Below are positions 15,700 through 24,354 of a stretch of DNA of 64,000 nucleotides, in pieces (positions within the stretch are counted from its first letter, which is position 1; the number at the start of each line of letters is the position of its first letter). The DNA comes from CAZKFA01 sp964551925. Lineage in GTDB: Bacteria > Cyanobacteriota > Vampirovibrionia > LMEP-6097. The position numbers were made by a program, and so were the translations under genes. The DNA lies in the NCBI GenBank assembly GCA_964551925.1, contig CAZKFA010000001.1, positions 1 to 64,000 on the forward strand. Direction: 5' to 3'. The notes under the pieces were generated by a model, which saw nothing but the letters and a program-made list of their open reading frames with translations, was not told the DNA's origin and did no database searches.

Positions 15700-15781
15700 T
15701 GTTTAGTCCTCGAACAGAGCTTTAATCTTAACAAATCTGCTTAGTTTATGGGGAATTAGCAGATAATTTATTAATAATCTG

Positions 15782-15827
15782 CCTTATTGAGAATGGGTCT
15801 CAATAAGGGGTGGAGATCCGATATAAT
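15782..15827. promoter_or_regulatory. Hairpin over the -35 zone and -10 hexamer of the SIMPL-domain gene
   Basis: CCTTATTGAGA (15782-15792) and TCTCAATAAGG (15798-15808) form an 11-bp perfect inverted repeat with a 5-nt loop. TATAAT follows at 15822-15827 and ends six bases before the ATG at 15834. The repeat lies where the -35 element would be and could be an operator. Confidence 0.55.
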
Positions 15828-15833
15828 CTATAT

Positions 15834-16607
15834 ATGCGTTTATTTATATCTTTTCTGGTTTTATCTATGCTGATGCCGAGTTTGGCTCATGGTCCTCATC
15901 AAGAATCGAGGACTATCAGTGTTACTGCTGGGGCTACTTTGAAGCGAACTGCCGATAAAGTTAATATCAGCTTTAATATTAATAATACAGACAAGAGTCC
16001 TAGTGTGGCGCGTAAGGTTAATAATGAGAATAGTGCCAAAGTTTTAACAGCAATTAAAGAACTTGGTATACCTGAAGGGCAAATACGCATGGCTCAGTTT
16101 TCAATTAATGAAGACTATAGATACAATAATCAATCGCACGAAAATGAATTGATTGGTTATAAAGCAAGTAAAGATTTTGATGTAGAGGTGTTTGGTGATG
16201 ATTCTGAGTTGTTGAACGAGACTTTAGCGGCTTTGATTACTATTGTTACTGATGATGAGAGTGGTAGATTGCAGAATGTTGAGTATGGCTTGAAAGAAGA
16301 TAGTAGTTTGATTAACGATGCGCTTGCTATTGCCGTACAAAGAGCAAAGATTAAAGCGGAAGCCATGCTAAAAGTTCTAAACGCGGAATTAGGTGAAATA
16401 CAGTCAATAAGTGAGACTTCAAGTTATCATCCACCAGTAGTTAGTCGTGGTTATATGATGAAAGCTATGACTGCAGATTTCTCTGAAGCTGGAGCTTATA
16501 ATTCTGGTGATATCAATGTTGAAGCGAATGTCGATGTGAAGTTTAGAATTGCTGAACCAAAAAAAATAGATTCTAAAGTTGACGACGATGACTCTGAACA
16601 AGACTAA
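15834..16607 (+). CDS. SIMPL/DUF541-domain secreted protein
   Basis: The family is periplasmic (E. coli YggE-like), linked to oxidative stress and envelope function but poorly understood. A signal peptide starts at the chosen ATG (MRLFISFLVLSMLMPSLAHG). The mature protein opens with RTISVTAGATLKRTADKVNIS, the typical SIMPL start, and has IPEGQIRMAQFSINEDY in the core. I rejected an upstream start at 15810 because it would include the -10 sequence and precede the signal peptide. The C-terminus is acidic (DSKVDDDDSEQD) and overlaps the next gene by about 20 nt. Confidence 0.85.
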   Translation: MRLFISFLVLSMLMPSLAHGPHQESRTISVTAGATLKRTADKVNISFNINNTDKSPSVARKVNNENSAKVLTAIKELGIPEGQIRMAQFSINEDYRYNNQSHENELIGYKASKDFDVEVFGDDSELLNETLAALITIVTDDESGRLQNVEYGLKEDSSLINDALAIAVQRAKIKAEAMLKVLNAELGEIQSISETSSYHPPVVSRGYMMKAMTADFSEAGAYNSGDINVEANVDVKFRIAEPKKIDSKVDDDDSEQD

Positions 16608-17910
16608 ATATACTTATGTGATCATAGGTGCTGGTATTGCTGGTCTTGTTGCGGCTTATCATTTAAAGAAACTTGGTCAAGAGTTTTTATTATTTGAGAA
16701 GTCTGATCGGATAGGCGGAGCAATAGATACGCGCCATTTTGAATCTACTATCTATGAATTTGGACCCAATTCTTTTCTTAGTAACTCTAAGCCCATTATG
16801 GAGCTGATTGAAGAGCTTGGGCTTACAACTATTGCTAAGGATTTTGTAACAAGTAAGCGATATATTTATCGAGAGGGTTTGATTGATCTACCAGTAAACC
16901 CAATAAAATTTCTTTTCTCGCCTGTTGTTAGTTTGCTGGCTAAATTGAGATTGATAATTTCTTTGTTCTCTTACAAGAAAATTTATCAAGGTAAAGATTT
17001 AGTTGTATATGATTTCATTGCTCGAAAATTTGGTAGAGAGATTGCTGAAATATTTCACACTGCACTTAAAGGTATTTGGGCTGGTGATTCTAAAAAGCTG
17101 TCAGCAGAGTCTGTGTTAAAGAAATTAATTGCTTTAGAGAAGGATAATGATTCTTTATTCACTATTCTATTGACTAAGTCAAAAACAAAGAAACAAAAAA
17201 TGCAAACCTTATCTTTTGCTGAAGGGATGCAGGTTTTGGTGGATGCACTGGTCGATAATATTGGACGGCAGAATATTGTCCTTGAGGCTGATCTAAAGAT
17301 CGTTGATTATAATCAAGATCTCATAACTCTCAAGTTGGCTAGTGGTGAGCATTTGAAAGCAGCGAATTTGATTATAAGCTCACCGGCTTTTGCAGCAGCG
17401 GCAATATTAGAATCAACAGCACCAGAAGTGTCTTCTCAACTAGCCCAGATAGATTATGCACCAGTATATTTATTTGCGTTAGTCGTTGATAAAAGTTTAT
17501 TTAAGTCTGAAGAGATTTTTGATGCCTTCGGCTATTTGCCTGCTGGAGATGATTTATCTACCTTGGGTACTATTTTCTCGTCGCAACTTTTTGAACAGAG
17601 AAACTTGCCTGATAAATATTTATTCACTTGTTTTGCGAAGTTTAATGACGTAGATCAGATTATTAGAGAGCAAATAATGGTTTTTGCGCCTTATGCTAAG
17701 CGCAAATTAGAGCCTAGTGATTTCTTGGTTTTAGAGACTAAGCATATTACAAGAGCTATTCCCCAATACTATCTTAATCATCAACTTAAGCTTGCTAAGA
17801 TTGAGACTGAGCTACAGAGCTTCCAGAATATCAAGCTTTGCGGGAATTACTTATATGGTGTTAGTCTTGCTGATACTATAAATCTAAGTTCTTCAATAGA
17901 CTTCTTCTGA
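16588..17910 (+). CDS. hemY: Protoporphyrinogen oxidase, HemY/PPOX type
   Basis: The enzyme oxidises (copro)protoporphyrinogen late in haem synthesis with FAD and oxygen. The FAD fold is evident (YVIIGAGIAGLVAAYHLKKLG), followed by EKSDRIGGAIDTR, FGPNSFL and a C-terminal FAD-contacting region (IKLCGNYLYGVSLADTI). It is about 440 aa, as expected. The ATG at 16588 lies inside the SIMPL gene's end, so the two probably share a transcript; an earlier in-frame TTG at 16579 is possible. Whether the substrate is protoporphyrinogen or coproporphyrinogen is open. HemN occurs at 36898-38268. Confidence 0.88.
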   Translation: MTLNKTKYTYVIIGAGIAGLVAAYHLKKLGQEFLLFEKSDRIGGAIDTRHFESTIYEFGPNSFLSNSKPIMELIEELGLTTIAKDFVTSKRYIYREGLIDLPVNPIKFLFSPVVSLLAKLRLIISLFSYKKIYQGKDLVVYDFIARKFGREIAEIFHTALKGIWAGDSKKLSAESVLKKLIALEKDNDSLFTILLTKSKTKKQKMQTLSFAEGMQVLVDALVDNIGRQNIVLEADLKIVDYNQDLITLKLASGEHLKAANLIISSPAFAAAAILESTAPEVSSQLAQIDYAPVYLFALVVDKSLFKSEEIFDAFGYLPAGDDLSTLGTIFSSQLFEQRNLPDKYLFTCFAKFNDVDQIIREQIMVFAPYAKRKLEPSDFLVLETKHITRAIPQYYLNHQLKLAKIETELQSFQNIKLCGNYLYGVSLADTINLSSSIDFF

Positions 17911-17930
17911 AACCTGAATCTTCTGGTAGG

Positions 17931-17956
17931 GCAACACGCGCATACCGCGCGGTTGC
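17931..17956 (+). terminator. GC-rich hairpin after the hemY-type gene
   Basis: GCAAC (17931-17935) pairs with GTTGC (17952-17956), with CGCG/CGCG nested inside. TACTTTTGTT follows, which could serve as an imperfect U-tract. Confidence 0.45.
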
Positions 17957-17970
17957 TACTTTTGTTAGGC

Positions 17971-18007
17971 GACATCTACATCGAAACCTGCGGTTTCGAA
18001 AGATGTC
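17971..18007. repeat. Strong hairpin upstream of the SDR gene
   Basis: GACATCT pairs with AGATGTC, and TCGAAACC pairs with GGTTTCGA around a TGC loop. A small internal loop separates the two helices. Together with the hairpin at 17931-17956 it makes the 120-bp gap unusually structured. It may be part of a dispersed palindromic element. Confidence 0.55.
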
Positions 18008-18032
18008 TAATGATAGACTTAAGCTTATGAAT

Positions 18033-18677
18033 ATGAAGAAGATTGCAATAGTAACTGGCAATGCTCGAGGTCTAGGACAGGCAATTAGTGCTAACTTGCT
18101 GGCTCATGGGTTTGCGCAGCCAGAAATTATTCGCTCTAAAGATTATGATCTAACACAAAGTGAGTCTGCAGAACGACTGGTCGTAGATACCATTAGTAAA
18201 TATGGTCGTTTAGATCTTTTGGTGAATAATGTTGGTAACTATATTGCTAAGAGTATTGATGACATTAGTATTGAAGATTGGCAAGAGATGATGAATTCAA
18301 ATCTCAATTCTTCTTTTTACATGACTAAATATGCTTTGCCATATTTGCGTCAGTCGCATGGACGCATTATTAATATTGGCTTTGCGGCTCTGGATAAATT
18401 CAGCCCAGCACCAAGAGTGATAGCTTATCAAGTCGCGAAAACAGGCTTGCTGACTTTAACTAAAGGTTTAGCTAAAGCAGAAGCTGTTAATGGTGTCTTG
18501 ATTAATATGATTTCACCAGGACATCTTGAGAACACTGTTGTAAATGACGCGATAGAAGATATTCCATTAGGGCGATTGGGGGCTCTCGCTGAAGTTAACC
18601 AAACATTGAATTATTTACTCACCAATGATTATGTTACTGGGCAGAATATAGAAGTTGCTGGTGGCTGGGGGCTGTAG
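18033..18677 (+). CDS. Short-chain dehydrogenase/reductase (FabG- or pteridine-reductase-like)
   Basis: The NAD(P)-binding motif TGNARGLG opens the protein and LLVNNVGNY gives the NNxG motif. The catalytic YxxxK is present (YQVAK). The usual catalytic serine after INI is replaced: the sequence reads INIGFAALD, a pattern closer to pteridine-reductase-like SDRs than to classical FabG. SPGHLENTV fits the substrate loop. At 215 aa it is compact. An upstream ATG at 18027 is also possible. No SD is seen. No functional partner lies adjacent; serA is convergent. Confidence 0.75.
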   Translation: MKKIAIVTGNARGLGQAISANLLAHGFAQPEIIRSKDYDLTQSESAERLVVDTISKYGRLDLLVNNVGNYIAKSIDDISIEDWQEMMNSNLNSSFYMTKYALPYLRQSHGRIINIGFAALDKFSPAPRVIAYQVAKTGLLTLTKGLAKAEAVNGVLINMISPGHLENTVVNDAIEDIPLGRLGALAEVNQTLNYLLTNDYVTGQNIEVAGGWGL

Positions 18678-18712
18678 ATTTCACTAAGCCAAGTCCTGTC
18701 TTTGCTGGCTTC

Positions 18713-20317
18713 TCAACTACGTGATTCTTGTCTACCATGCAAATTGACAAAATTCGCTTTGTCAATTCCAGAGACAGCCTCAATCTTAGCCAGTGATTGA
18801 TCGTCAACATTACCATCAACACCAATCACCATAACTGCTTTGGCGGAGTCTTTGGTTCTACCAAGGTTCATGCCACTAATATTAATTTGTCCATCCCAAA
18901 GTATCTTAGAGACTTGGGCTACCATGCCAGGTTGATCTTTGTGAAAAGTAACAATAGAATGTTTCTCTGGTCTGAAACTAAACGAGTAATCATCAATTTG
19001 AATGATTGATGGTAGATTGCCTTGTAGAACGGTTCCTGCGATAGTATGCTCTGCTTCACTGGTTGTGATTTTGATTCTTAGTTTATCAATGAAAGCACCA
19101 GAGTCATCTGATTTAAGTTCATGTACTTTAATCATGCGCTCTTTAGCAATTAGAGGAGCATTGACGAAGCTCACGCCATCAAGGTTCACTGATAGTATCC
19201 CTTTAAGAATTGCAAGCTTGAGTCCTTCGATATTTTTGTCAGCAAGTTTGCCAAGAGCTTCAATGTCGATAGACTTGATAGCACCAGGAGTGATTTGCGT
19301 AAGAAAAGATCCCATAATCTCAGCAAGACCAAGATAGTGTTTGATATGCTGCACTAGTTCAGGTTTGAGTCCCGGTAGGTTAACTGCAGCTCTTGCTACT
19401 CCACCACAGAGTACGTCTCTAATCTGCTCAGCAACATCAATTGCAACGTTGAGCTGGGCTTGAGTGGTACTGGCTCCAAGGTGTGGAGTTAGTATAACCT
19501 TGTCGCCGCATTTATGTAATGGAGAATCAGTGCAGGGTTCTGTCTCAAACACATCAAAAGCAGCTCCTGCTACTTTACCTGATTGAAGGGCATCAGCTAA
19601 ATCTTGTTCGTTGACTAGTCCGCCACGAGCGCAATTAACTATTCTCACCCCATCTTTCATCTTGGCGATAGAGTTTTTGTTAATCATGTTGAGAGTTTCT
19701 TTAGTCTTCGGTACGTGTAGGGTAATGAAATCAGAATTCGCAAACAAATATTCTAATTCAACTTTCTTGAAGCCCAGATCTTCAGCGCGCTCTGCTGAGA
19801 TAAATGGATCATAGGCTAGAACCTTCATGCCCAGTGCATTTGCTACTTTGCCGACTCTTTGTCCGATTTTGCCAAGACCAACTATTCCTAAAGTTTGTCC
19901 ACACAATTCCGTTCCAAGAAATTTACTTCTCTCCCATTTATTTGCTTTGCAAGAGATATCCGCGATAGTGATATGACGACATAGCGCCATCATGAGAGTA
20001 GTTGTGTGTTCAGCTGCGGCAATGGTATTGCCTTCTGGAGAATTAACAACGATGACACCCTTCTCAGTTGCGGCATCTAGATCGATATTATCGACACCAA
20101 CACCAGCTCTACCAATAATTTTAAGTTTGTGAGCATGTTCTAGAATTTCTTTAGTAACCTGAGTTTGTGATCTAACTAGTAGGGCATCATAATCTTTAAT
20201 GATAGTTTTTAGCTCTGCAGCACTAATGCCTGCTTTATAATCAACTTCTGAACTTCCCTTGAGAATCTCAAGACCTTCAGCGTCGATTTTATCAGTTACT
20301 AGTACTTTAGTTTTCAT
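18713..20317 (-). CDS. serA: D-3-phosphoglycerate dehydrogenase, long form with ACT domain
   Basis: It catalyses the first step of serine synthesis. The substrate-binding and NAD domains show VGVDNIDLDAATEKGVIVVN, the nucleotide motif LGIVGLGKIGQRVGKVA, and the catalytic Arg (NCARGGLV), Glu (DVFETEP) and His (TPHLGAST). An allosteric-substrate-binding domain follows, and a C-terminal ACT domain is seen from KHSIVTFHKDQPGMVAQVSK, so serine feedback is likely. The length of 534 aa matches the long form. TATCAT (minus strand, 20325-20330) ends seven bases before the ATG, indicating a leaderless start. Confidence 0.96.
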   Translation of the reverse strand: MKTKVLVTDKIDAEGLEILKGSSEVDYKAGISAAELKTIIKDYDALLVRSQTQVTKEILEHAHKLKIIGRAGVGVDNIDLDAATEKGVIVVNSPEGNTIAAAEHTTTLMMALCRHITIADISCKANKWERSKFLGTELCGQTLGIVGLGKIGQRVGKVANALGMKVLAYDPFISAERAEDLGFKKVELEYLFANSDFITLHVPKTKETLNMINKNSIAKMKDGVRIVNCARGGLVNEQDLADALQSGKVAGAAFDVFETEPCTDSPLHKCGDKVILTPHLGASTTQAQLNVAIDVAEQIRDVLCGGVARAAVNLPGLKPELVQHIKHYLGLAEIMGSFLTQITPGAIKSIDIEALGKLADKNIEGLKLAILKGILSVNLDGVSFVNAPLIAKERMIKVHELKSDDSGAFIDKLRIKITTSEAEHTIAGTVLQGNLPSIIQIDDYSFSFRPEKHSIVTFHKDQPGMVAQVSKILWDGQINISGMNLGRTKDSAKAVMVIGVDGNVDDQSLAKIEAVSGIDKANFVNLHGRQESRS

Positions 20318-20344
20318 GGCAACAATGATACCAATAAGATAACT

Positions 20345-20361
20345 CTATAGTGCCACTATAG
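20345..20361. repeat. Short palindrome, second copy of the CTATAG type
   Basis: CTATAGT and ACTATAG flank GCC, nearly identical to 85-103. It lies just upstream of the serA promoter on the minus strand. Confidence 0.55.
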
Positions 20362-20415
20362 GGTTATTGTTAAGGTTAATTTTACTAGCTGTTCTCTTGA
20401 TATAAGCTTCAAGGT

Positions 20416-20444
20416 AATAATTAAACATTGTAAAATTAATTATT
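20416..20444. repeat. AT-rich inverted repeat next to the transporter stop codon
   Basis: AATAATTAA (20416-20424) and TTAATTATT (20436-20444) flank a centre containing ACATTGTA. The right half resembles the palindrome at 44450-44484. It abuts the stop codon of the KimA-like gene. Confidence 0.45.
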
Positions 20445-22310
20445 CTAGTCATCCAAGTGAAATCTATAAGTTATCACGATGGTGTTTTTTCTGAATCTCA
20501 ATAAAGCCTTTAGTAATATTGCCGTTTGATTATGCAAGAAGTTATGCCAAAGTTGTTTGGTAACAAATTCTGGGACTATCACTGTAATCCAATGAGATTC
20601 TGGTACTGCATTCAGCTCATCAATATACTTCAACAGTGGTCTTGTGATTGATCTGTAGGGTGAGGGCAGGATTTTTAGTGGCACCATATTCTCATACTCA
20701 GCCCAATCTGCTTTTAGCTTTGCTGTTACTTGAGAATTAAGTTCTACATGAACTGCCTCAATATCAGCTGCTGACATTGTTTTTGCATAGGTTAGTGATG
20801 ATAGGGTTACCTTGCCAAGATTGGAAACTAAAACCAGAATTTTATGCTTGCTTGGTATCGTGGCATGGAAATCATCAGTAAGAGTTAATTGTTTAAAGAT
20901 TGATTGATAGTGTGCTTTAATTTGCAAAAAGATAAAAACAAATAAAGGTATCAGGAATAAAACTATCCAAGCACCAGAATGAAATTTTTGTACGGCAATA
21001 ATTAGAGTAACTAATAAAGTAGTCAGCCCACCAAAGCCATTAATCAATATGCCACGAAACCAGCCGCTAGAGCGGTTCTTCATGTGATGAGATACCATGC
21101 CTATCTGTGAGATTGTAAAGCAGATAAAAACTCCAACGGCGTAAAGTGGGATTAATAAATGAGTGTCACCTTTGTATAACCAAAGTAAAAAAATAGAGCC
21201 GATACCAAGAAATACTATTCCATTGTTAAAAACCAATCTATCACCGATGTTCATCAATTGTCGTGGTAAGTAACCGTCAACAGCCAGTAGATTTGCCATG
21301 CGCGGGAAACCAGCAAAAGCTGTATTCGCTGCTAATATCAAAAGTAACATTGTCACGAATTGCACTAAGTAGTAAAGAAAGCTTCCTTCTCCAAAGACTC
21401 TGGTTGCAACCTGTGACAAGACTGTTTCCTGAATATTAGGACTAAGATTATACATACTTGCAAGTAAAGTTATACCCAGGAAAATAGTAGCTAATAATAA
21501 TCCCATAATCATCATTACAGTAGTTGCTTTTTTGACAGCAGGTTCTTTGAAAGCATTGACTCCATTAGCTACTGCCTCGATTCCCGTTAAGCCAGCACAT
21601 CCATGGGCAAAGGCTTTGAGCATGATGGCGATGAACCCCAAATTTGCTAATGAGAATTGTGGGTCAGTAAAAAAAGCTTCATTTTTTGCATGTACCAATG
21701 CTGCGACACTTTCAGTTTTAAAAAATTCTCCAAATCCAAAGAAGAACATCAGAAACATTACAAATATAAACAAGTAAGCTGGAAAAGCAAAAACTCTACC
21801 AGATTCACGTAAGCCACGTAGATTTACAATGGTAATAATGAGAGTAAAGACTACGCAAAAAATTACGGTGCAATTATGACTAATTAATCCAGTAGAAGTC
21901 AAAGCTGCGACTCCTGCGCTGATACTCACTACTACTGTTAATAAGTAATCTATCAACAAAGCTGCTCCAGCAATTAGACTCATAGGAAGTCCTAAGTGCT
22001 CTTTGGCTACTATATACGCACCACCTTCATCTTGGTAGACTTTGATTATTTGAGTGTAAGAGATTACTACTATTCCGATTAGTATTGCGATAGCTATTGC
22101 AACTGGAAAAGACAATAATCCCGTGTAGCTAGCATAAGAGCTAGCTGCTAGTGCAATAAAGATCTCGTCAGTAGCGTAGGCAGTTGAAGATAGTGCATCG
22201 ACTGCAAATACAGCAAGCCCAAGACTGACTCCTAGTTTCTCTTGACTGGCAAGCTTACTGTCTATTGGTTTACCTATAAGAATGTTTCTGATGAGTTGTA
22301 GAACTGGCAT
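20445..22310 (-). CDS. APC-superfamily permease, KimA/YdaO-like (possible potassium importer)
   Basis: The 621-residue protein starts SQEKLGVSLGLAVFAVDALSSTAYATDEI, shared with the KimA-type branch, then has about 12 membrane segments to residue ~455. A cytosolic C-terminal domain of some 150 aa follows, beginning KHKILVLVSNLGKVTL, which resembles the regulatory tail of KimA proteins. Some family members import potassium under c-di-AMP control; others are annotated as amino-acid permeases. I see no ydaO-type riboswitch upstream. TATAAA (minus strand, 22317-22322) ends six bases before the ATG, leaving no room for a leader riboswitch. Confidence 0.78.
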   Translation of the reverse strand: MPVLQLIRNILIGKPIDSKLASQEKLGVSLGLAVFAVDALSSTAYATDEIFIALAASSYASYTGLLSFPVAIAIAILIGIVVISYTQIIKVYQDEGGAYIVAKEHLGLPMSLIAGAALLIDYLLTVVVSISAGVAALTSTGLISHNCTVIFCVVFTLIITIVNLRGLRESGRVFAFPAYLFIFVMFLMFFFGFGEFFKTESVAALVHAKNEAFFTDPQFSLANLGFIAIMLKAFAHGCAGLTGIEAVANGVNAFKEPAVKKATTVMMIMGLLLATIFLGITLLASMYNLSPNIQETVLSQVATRVFGEGSFLYYLVQFVTMLLLILAANTAFAGFPRMANLLAVDGYLPRQLMNIGDRLVFNNGIVFLGIGSIFLLWLYKGDTHLLIPLYAVGVFICFTISQIGMVSHHMKNRSSGWFRGILINGFGGLTTLLVTLIIAVQKFHSGAWIVLFLIPLFVFIFLQIKAHYQSIFKQLTLTDDFHATIPSKHKILVLVSNLGKVTLSSLTYAKTMSAADIEAVHVELNSQVTAKLKADWAEYENMVPLKILPSPYRSITRPLLKYIDELNAVPESHWITVIVPEFVTKQLWHNFLHNQTAILLKALLRFRKNTIVITYRFHLDD

Positions 22311-22316
22311 AACAAG

Positions 22317-22340
22317 TTTATATTAACACTTTGCTATAAT
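22317..22340. promoter_or_regulatory. Divergent promoters of the KimA-like gene and coaBC
   Basis: TATAAA on the minus strand (22317-22322) ends six bases from the transporter start. TATAAT on the plus strand (22335-22340) ends eleven bases from the coaBC ATG. The two -10 elements are only a dozen bases apart, so the promoters must overlap. Confidence 0.55.
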
Positions 22341-22351
22341 TATTGGGTTGA

Positions 22352-23638
22352 ATGACTCTTCAAGGCAAAACTATTATTCTTGGTATTAGTGGCGGCATTG
22401 CTGCTTATAAAACTGTTGACTTGGTTTCTAACTTGAAGAAACTTGGAGCCAATGTGCACGTGGTGGCTACTCAGAATGCGCTGAAATTTGTCAGCCCCTT
22501 GAGTCTTGAAACTATGAGTGGCAATAAAGTTGTTTTTACTGAAAATCGCAGTCAATATTCTAGTGAGATAGAACATATCAAACTGGCTGATCAGGCGGAT
22601 TTAGTCTTGATAGCACCTGCGACTGCTAATTGTATAGCAAAGCTGGCTGCTGGTATTTCTGACGAGATACTATATGACATAGTGCTTGCAAGCCGTTCAC
22701 CAATTGTGATTGCACCAGCCATGAATACTAATATGTGGCAGCATGCGACGGTTAAAAATAATCTTGATATCCTAATAAATAAACTAAATTATCAAATCAT
22801 TGATCCAGAGTTTGGTGATCTTGCTTGTGGTTATGTTGGTGAAGGACGTTTGGCGGATATTAATCGGATTGTTGATAAGCTTAGTTGTATTCTGACTTCT
22901 GGATTGCCACGACCTGCGTTTGCAGGTCGTGCAATGACGGATAATCTTCTCATTGGGAGCGAGGTGAAGCATACGAAGATTACTATTACGATGGGCCCCA
23001 CTCGCGAGTATTTAGATCCCGTTAGATATATCACTAATCGCAGTTCTGGTAAGATGGGGCTGGCACTCGCAAAAGCTGCTCTGAGACTTGGTTATAGTGT
23101 TGATCTTATTAGTAGTATTGAGCCGCCACTGGAAATTGTTAAGCAAGTAAAATATATTCCCTTTCAAACTCATGAAGAGTTAAAGCAAGCTATTGATGAA
23201 TCTTTTAAGAATGCTGATGCTTTGATTATGGCTGCGGCTGTAGTTGATTATCGTCCGCAACAGCTTGTGAAGCATAAGCTCAAAAAACAAAAAGACATGA
23301 AGATTGATCTAGAAATAACTGAAGATATATTGGCACAAATTAAGAAGCGAGATGGGCAGGTACTGATTGGTTTTAGTGTGGAGACTGATAATCATAAAGC
23401 TAATGCTCTTAGAAAACTAGAAACTAAGAATCTTGATCTTATAGTAGTTAATTCTACTGATGCTTTTGATGTGGATTCAGCCAAAGTAGATATAATTGCA
23501 GCAGGACCTTATCATTCAGTCTTAGAGCCGATTGAGCATATAACCCTCAGCTCTAAGGATAATATTGCAGTTAGGGTTTTAGAATCATTTAATAAAATAA
23601 AAGCCTTGCAGCGCAAGGGTCTTGAGATAAGAATCTGA
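22352..23638 (+). CDS. coaBC: Bifunctional phosphopantothenoylcysteine decarboxylase/synthase CoaBC
   Basis: The protein makes phosphopantothenoylcysteine and decarboxylates it in coenzyme A synthesis. The CoaC half has GISGGIAAYK, the catalytic His74 in EHIKLAD, PATANCIAKLAAGISD, PAMNTNMW, and the active-site cysteine in LACGYVGEGRLAD. The CoaB half starts at about residue 208 with ITMGPTREYLDPVRYITNRSSGKMG. The linker between them (residues about 183-200) is encoded by a palindromic REP-like sequence (22901-22936) translated as PRPAFAGRAMTD. At 428 aa it is slightly longer than usual, which that insert can explain. Confidence 0.94.
   Translation: MTLQGKTIILGISGGIAAYKTVDLVSNLKKLGANVHVVATQNALKFVSPLSLETMSGNKVVFTENRSQYSSEIEHIKLADQADLVLIAPATANCIAKLAAGISDEILYDIVLASRSPIVIAPAMNTNMWQHATVKNNLDILINKLNYQIIDPEFGDLACGYVGEGRLADINRIVDKLSCILTSGLPRPAFAGRAMTDNLLIGSEVKHTKITITMGPTREYLDPVRYITNRSSGKMGLALAKAALRLGYSVDLISSIEPPLEIVKQVKYIPFQTHEELKQAIDESFKNADALIMAAAVVDYRPQQLVKHKLKKQKDMKIDLEITEDILAQIKKRDGQVLIGFSVETDNHKANALRKLETKNLDLIVVNSTDAFDVDSAKVDIIAAGPYHSVLEPIEHITLSSKDNIAVRVLESFNKIKALQRKGLEIRI
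22901..22936. repeat. REP-like palindrome translated inside coaBC
   Basis: CACGACCTGC (22908-22917) and GCAGGTCGTG (22922-22931) form a perfect 10-bp stem with GTTT loop, flanked by GGATTGC and CAATGACGG. On the minus strand the ends read CGTCATTGC and GGCAATCC, the layout of widespread bacterial REP-type repeats. It lies in frame in the linker between the two enzyme domains. Confidence 0.7.
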
Positions 23639-23672
23639 GTGGAATCTGGATTTTAGGCTAGAATTTTAGTAC

Positions 23673-24335
23673 ATGGTTACAGCAGTCTCAAAGTCAGCTT
23701 CTCCAGTACAATTTAAGCCCCAAGCGGGCCACACCCCTTTTACTCCATTAGTTGAAGCAGCTACCGTAGATTCTCGTGAAGCTCTTGCTGTTGTTAGCAG
23801 ACCAGAGTTTGAACAAGCTTTGCTTGCTACTGGCGTTAGTGAGCGTGATCTTAAGAGGTTATCAGCTCTTGCCAATCGTTTTGAAGAACAGAATTTAAGA
23901 GCCAATCGTGATTATAATGTCGATGCTCTTGCTAAGGTCGCTCATGGCTTATTGACTGAGTTTCATAGCATTAAATTTGAGAGTGATGACAATCTTTCGC
24001 TTTATACCACTCTACTTAAATTAGTTTCAAGAAATTTGGTTAATGATCTTCAACCAAATGATTTCACTGAGATAGCAGCTAAGCTTTTTGCTTTTGACCG
24101 CAGCCCAGATGCCAGTGTTGATCCAAGAATTGCTGAGATAGCTCACAAGAATCTTGGAGCTTCGTTGACTCTTGGTAGAGAAGAACTTTTTGCTAATACA
24201 GCTAAGGCTTACTTAGCAATTTGGGATTTGATTAAGGATAAACCAGCTGCAGAACAGCAACCAGCAATGCGCCTTGCTGAAAAAACATTGTTGCAAGCTG
24301 TTACTTCACAGATTCCAGCACATTTAGTTGCTTAA
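23673..24335 (+). CDS. Hypothetical protein, largely helical
   Basis: I do not recognise this 220-residue protein. It has no signal peptide or membrane segment. The first 35 residues are low in structure (TAVSKSASPVQFKPQAGHTP). The remainder looks alpha-helical with several leucine-rich stretches (LKRLSALANRFEEQNLRAN, YTTLLKLVSRNLVNDL). TAGAAT (23659-23664) ends eight bases before the ATG, consistent with a leaderless transcript. It sits between coaBC and hisC on the same strand, but hisC has its own close -10. Other unknown cytoplasmic proteins in this window (53411, 55927, 62390) have similar style but no visible homology. Confidence 0.7.
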   Translation: MVTAVSKSASPVQFKPQAGHTPFTPLVEAATVDSREALAVVSRPEFEQALLATGVSERDLKRLSALANRFEEQNLRANRDYNVDALAKVAHGLLTEFHSIKFESDDNLSLYTTLLKLVSRNLVNDLQPNDFTEIAAKLFAFDRSPDASVDPRIAEIAHKNLGASLTLGREELFANTAKAYLAIWDLIKDKPAAEQQPAMRLAEKTLLQAVTSQIPAHLVA

Positions 24336-24341
24336 AGCTTA

Positions 24342-24347
24342 TATAAT
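24342..24347 (+). promoter_or_regulatory. hisC -10 element
   Basis: TATAAT ends seven bases before the GTG start at 24355, implying transcription begins at or next to the start codon. Confidence 0.55.
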
Positions 24348-24354
24348 TTAAGCA

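Noticed and set aside
15537..15734. Second frame overlapping rpmF
   Set aside because: It lacks the L32 cysteines and family pattern, which are present in the chosen frame.
22311..22351. c-di-AMP (ydaO-type) riboswitch before the KimA-like gene
   Set aside because: The promoter ends six bases before the start, leaving no leader that could hold a riboswitch.
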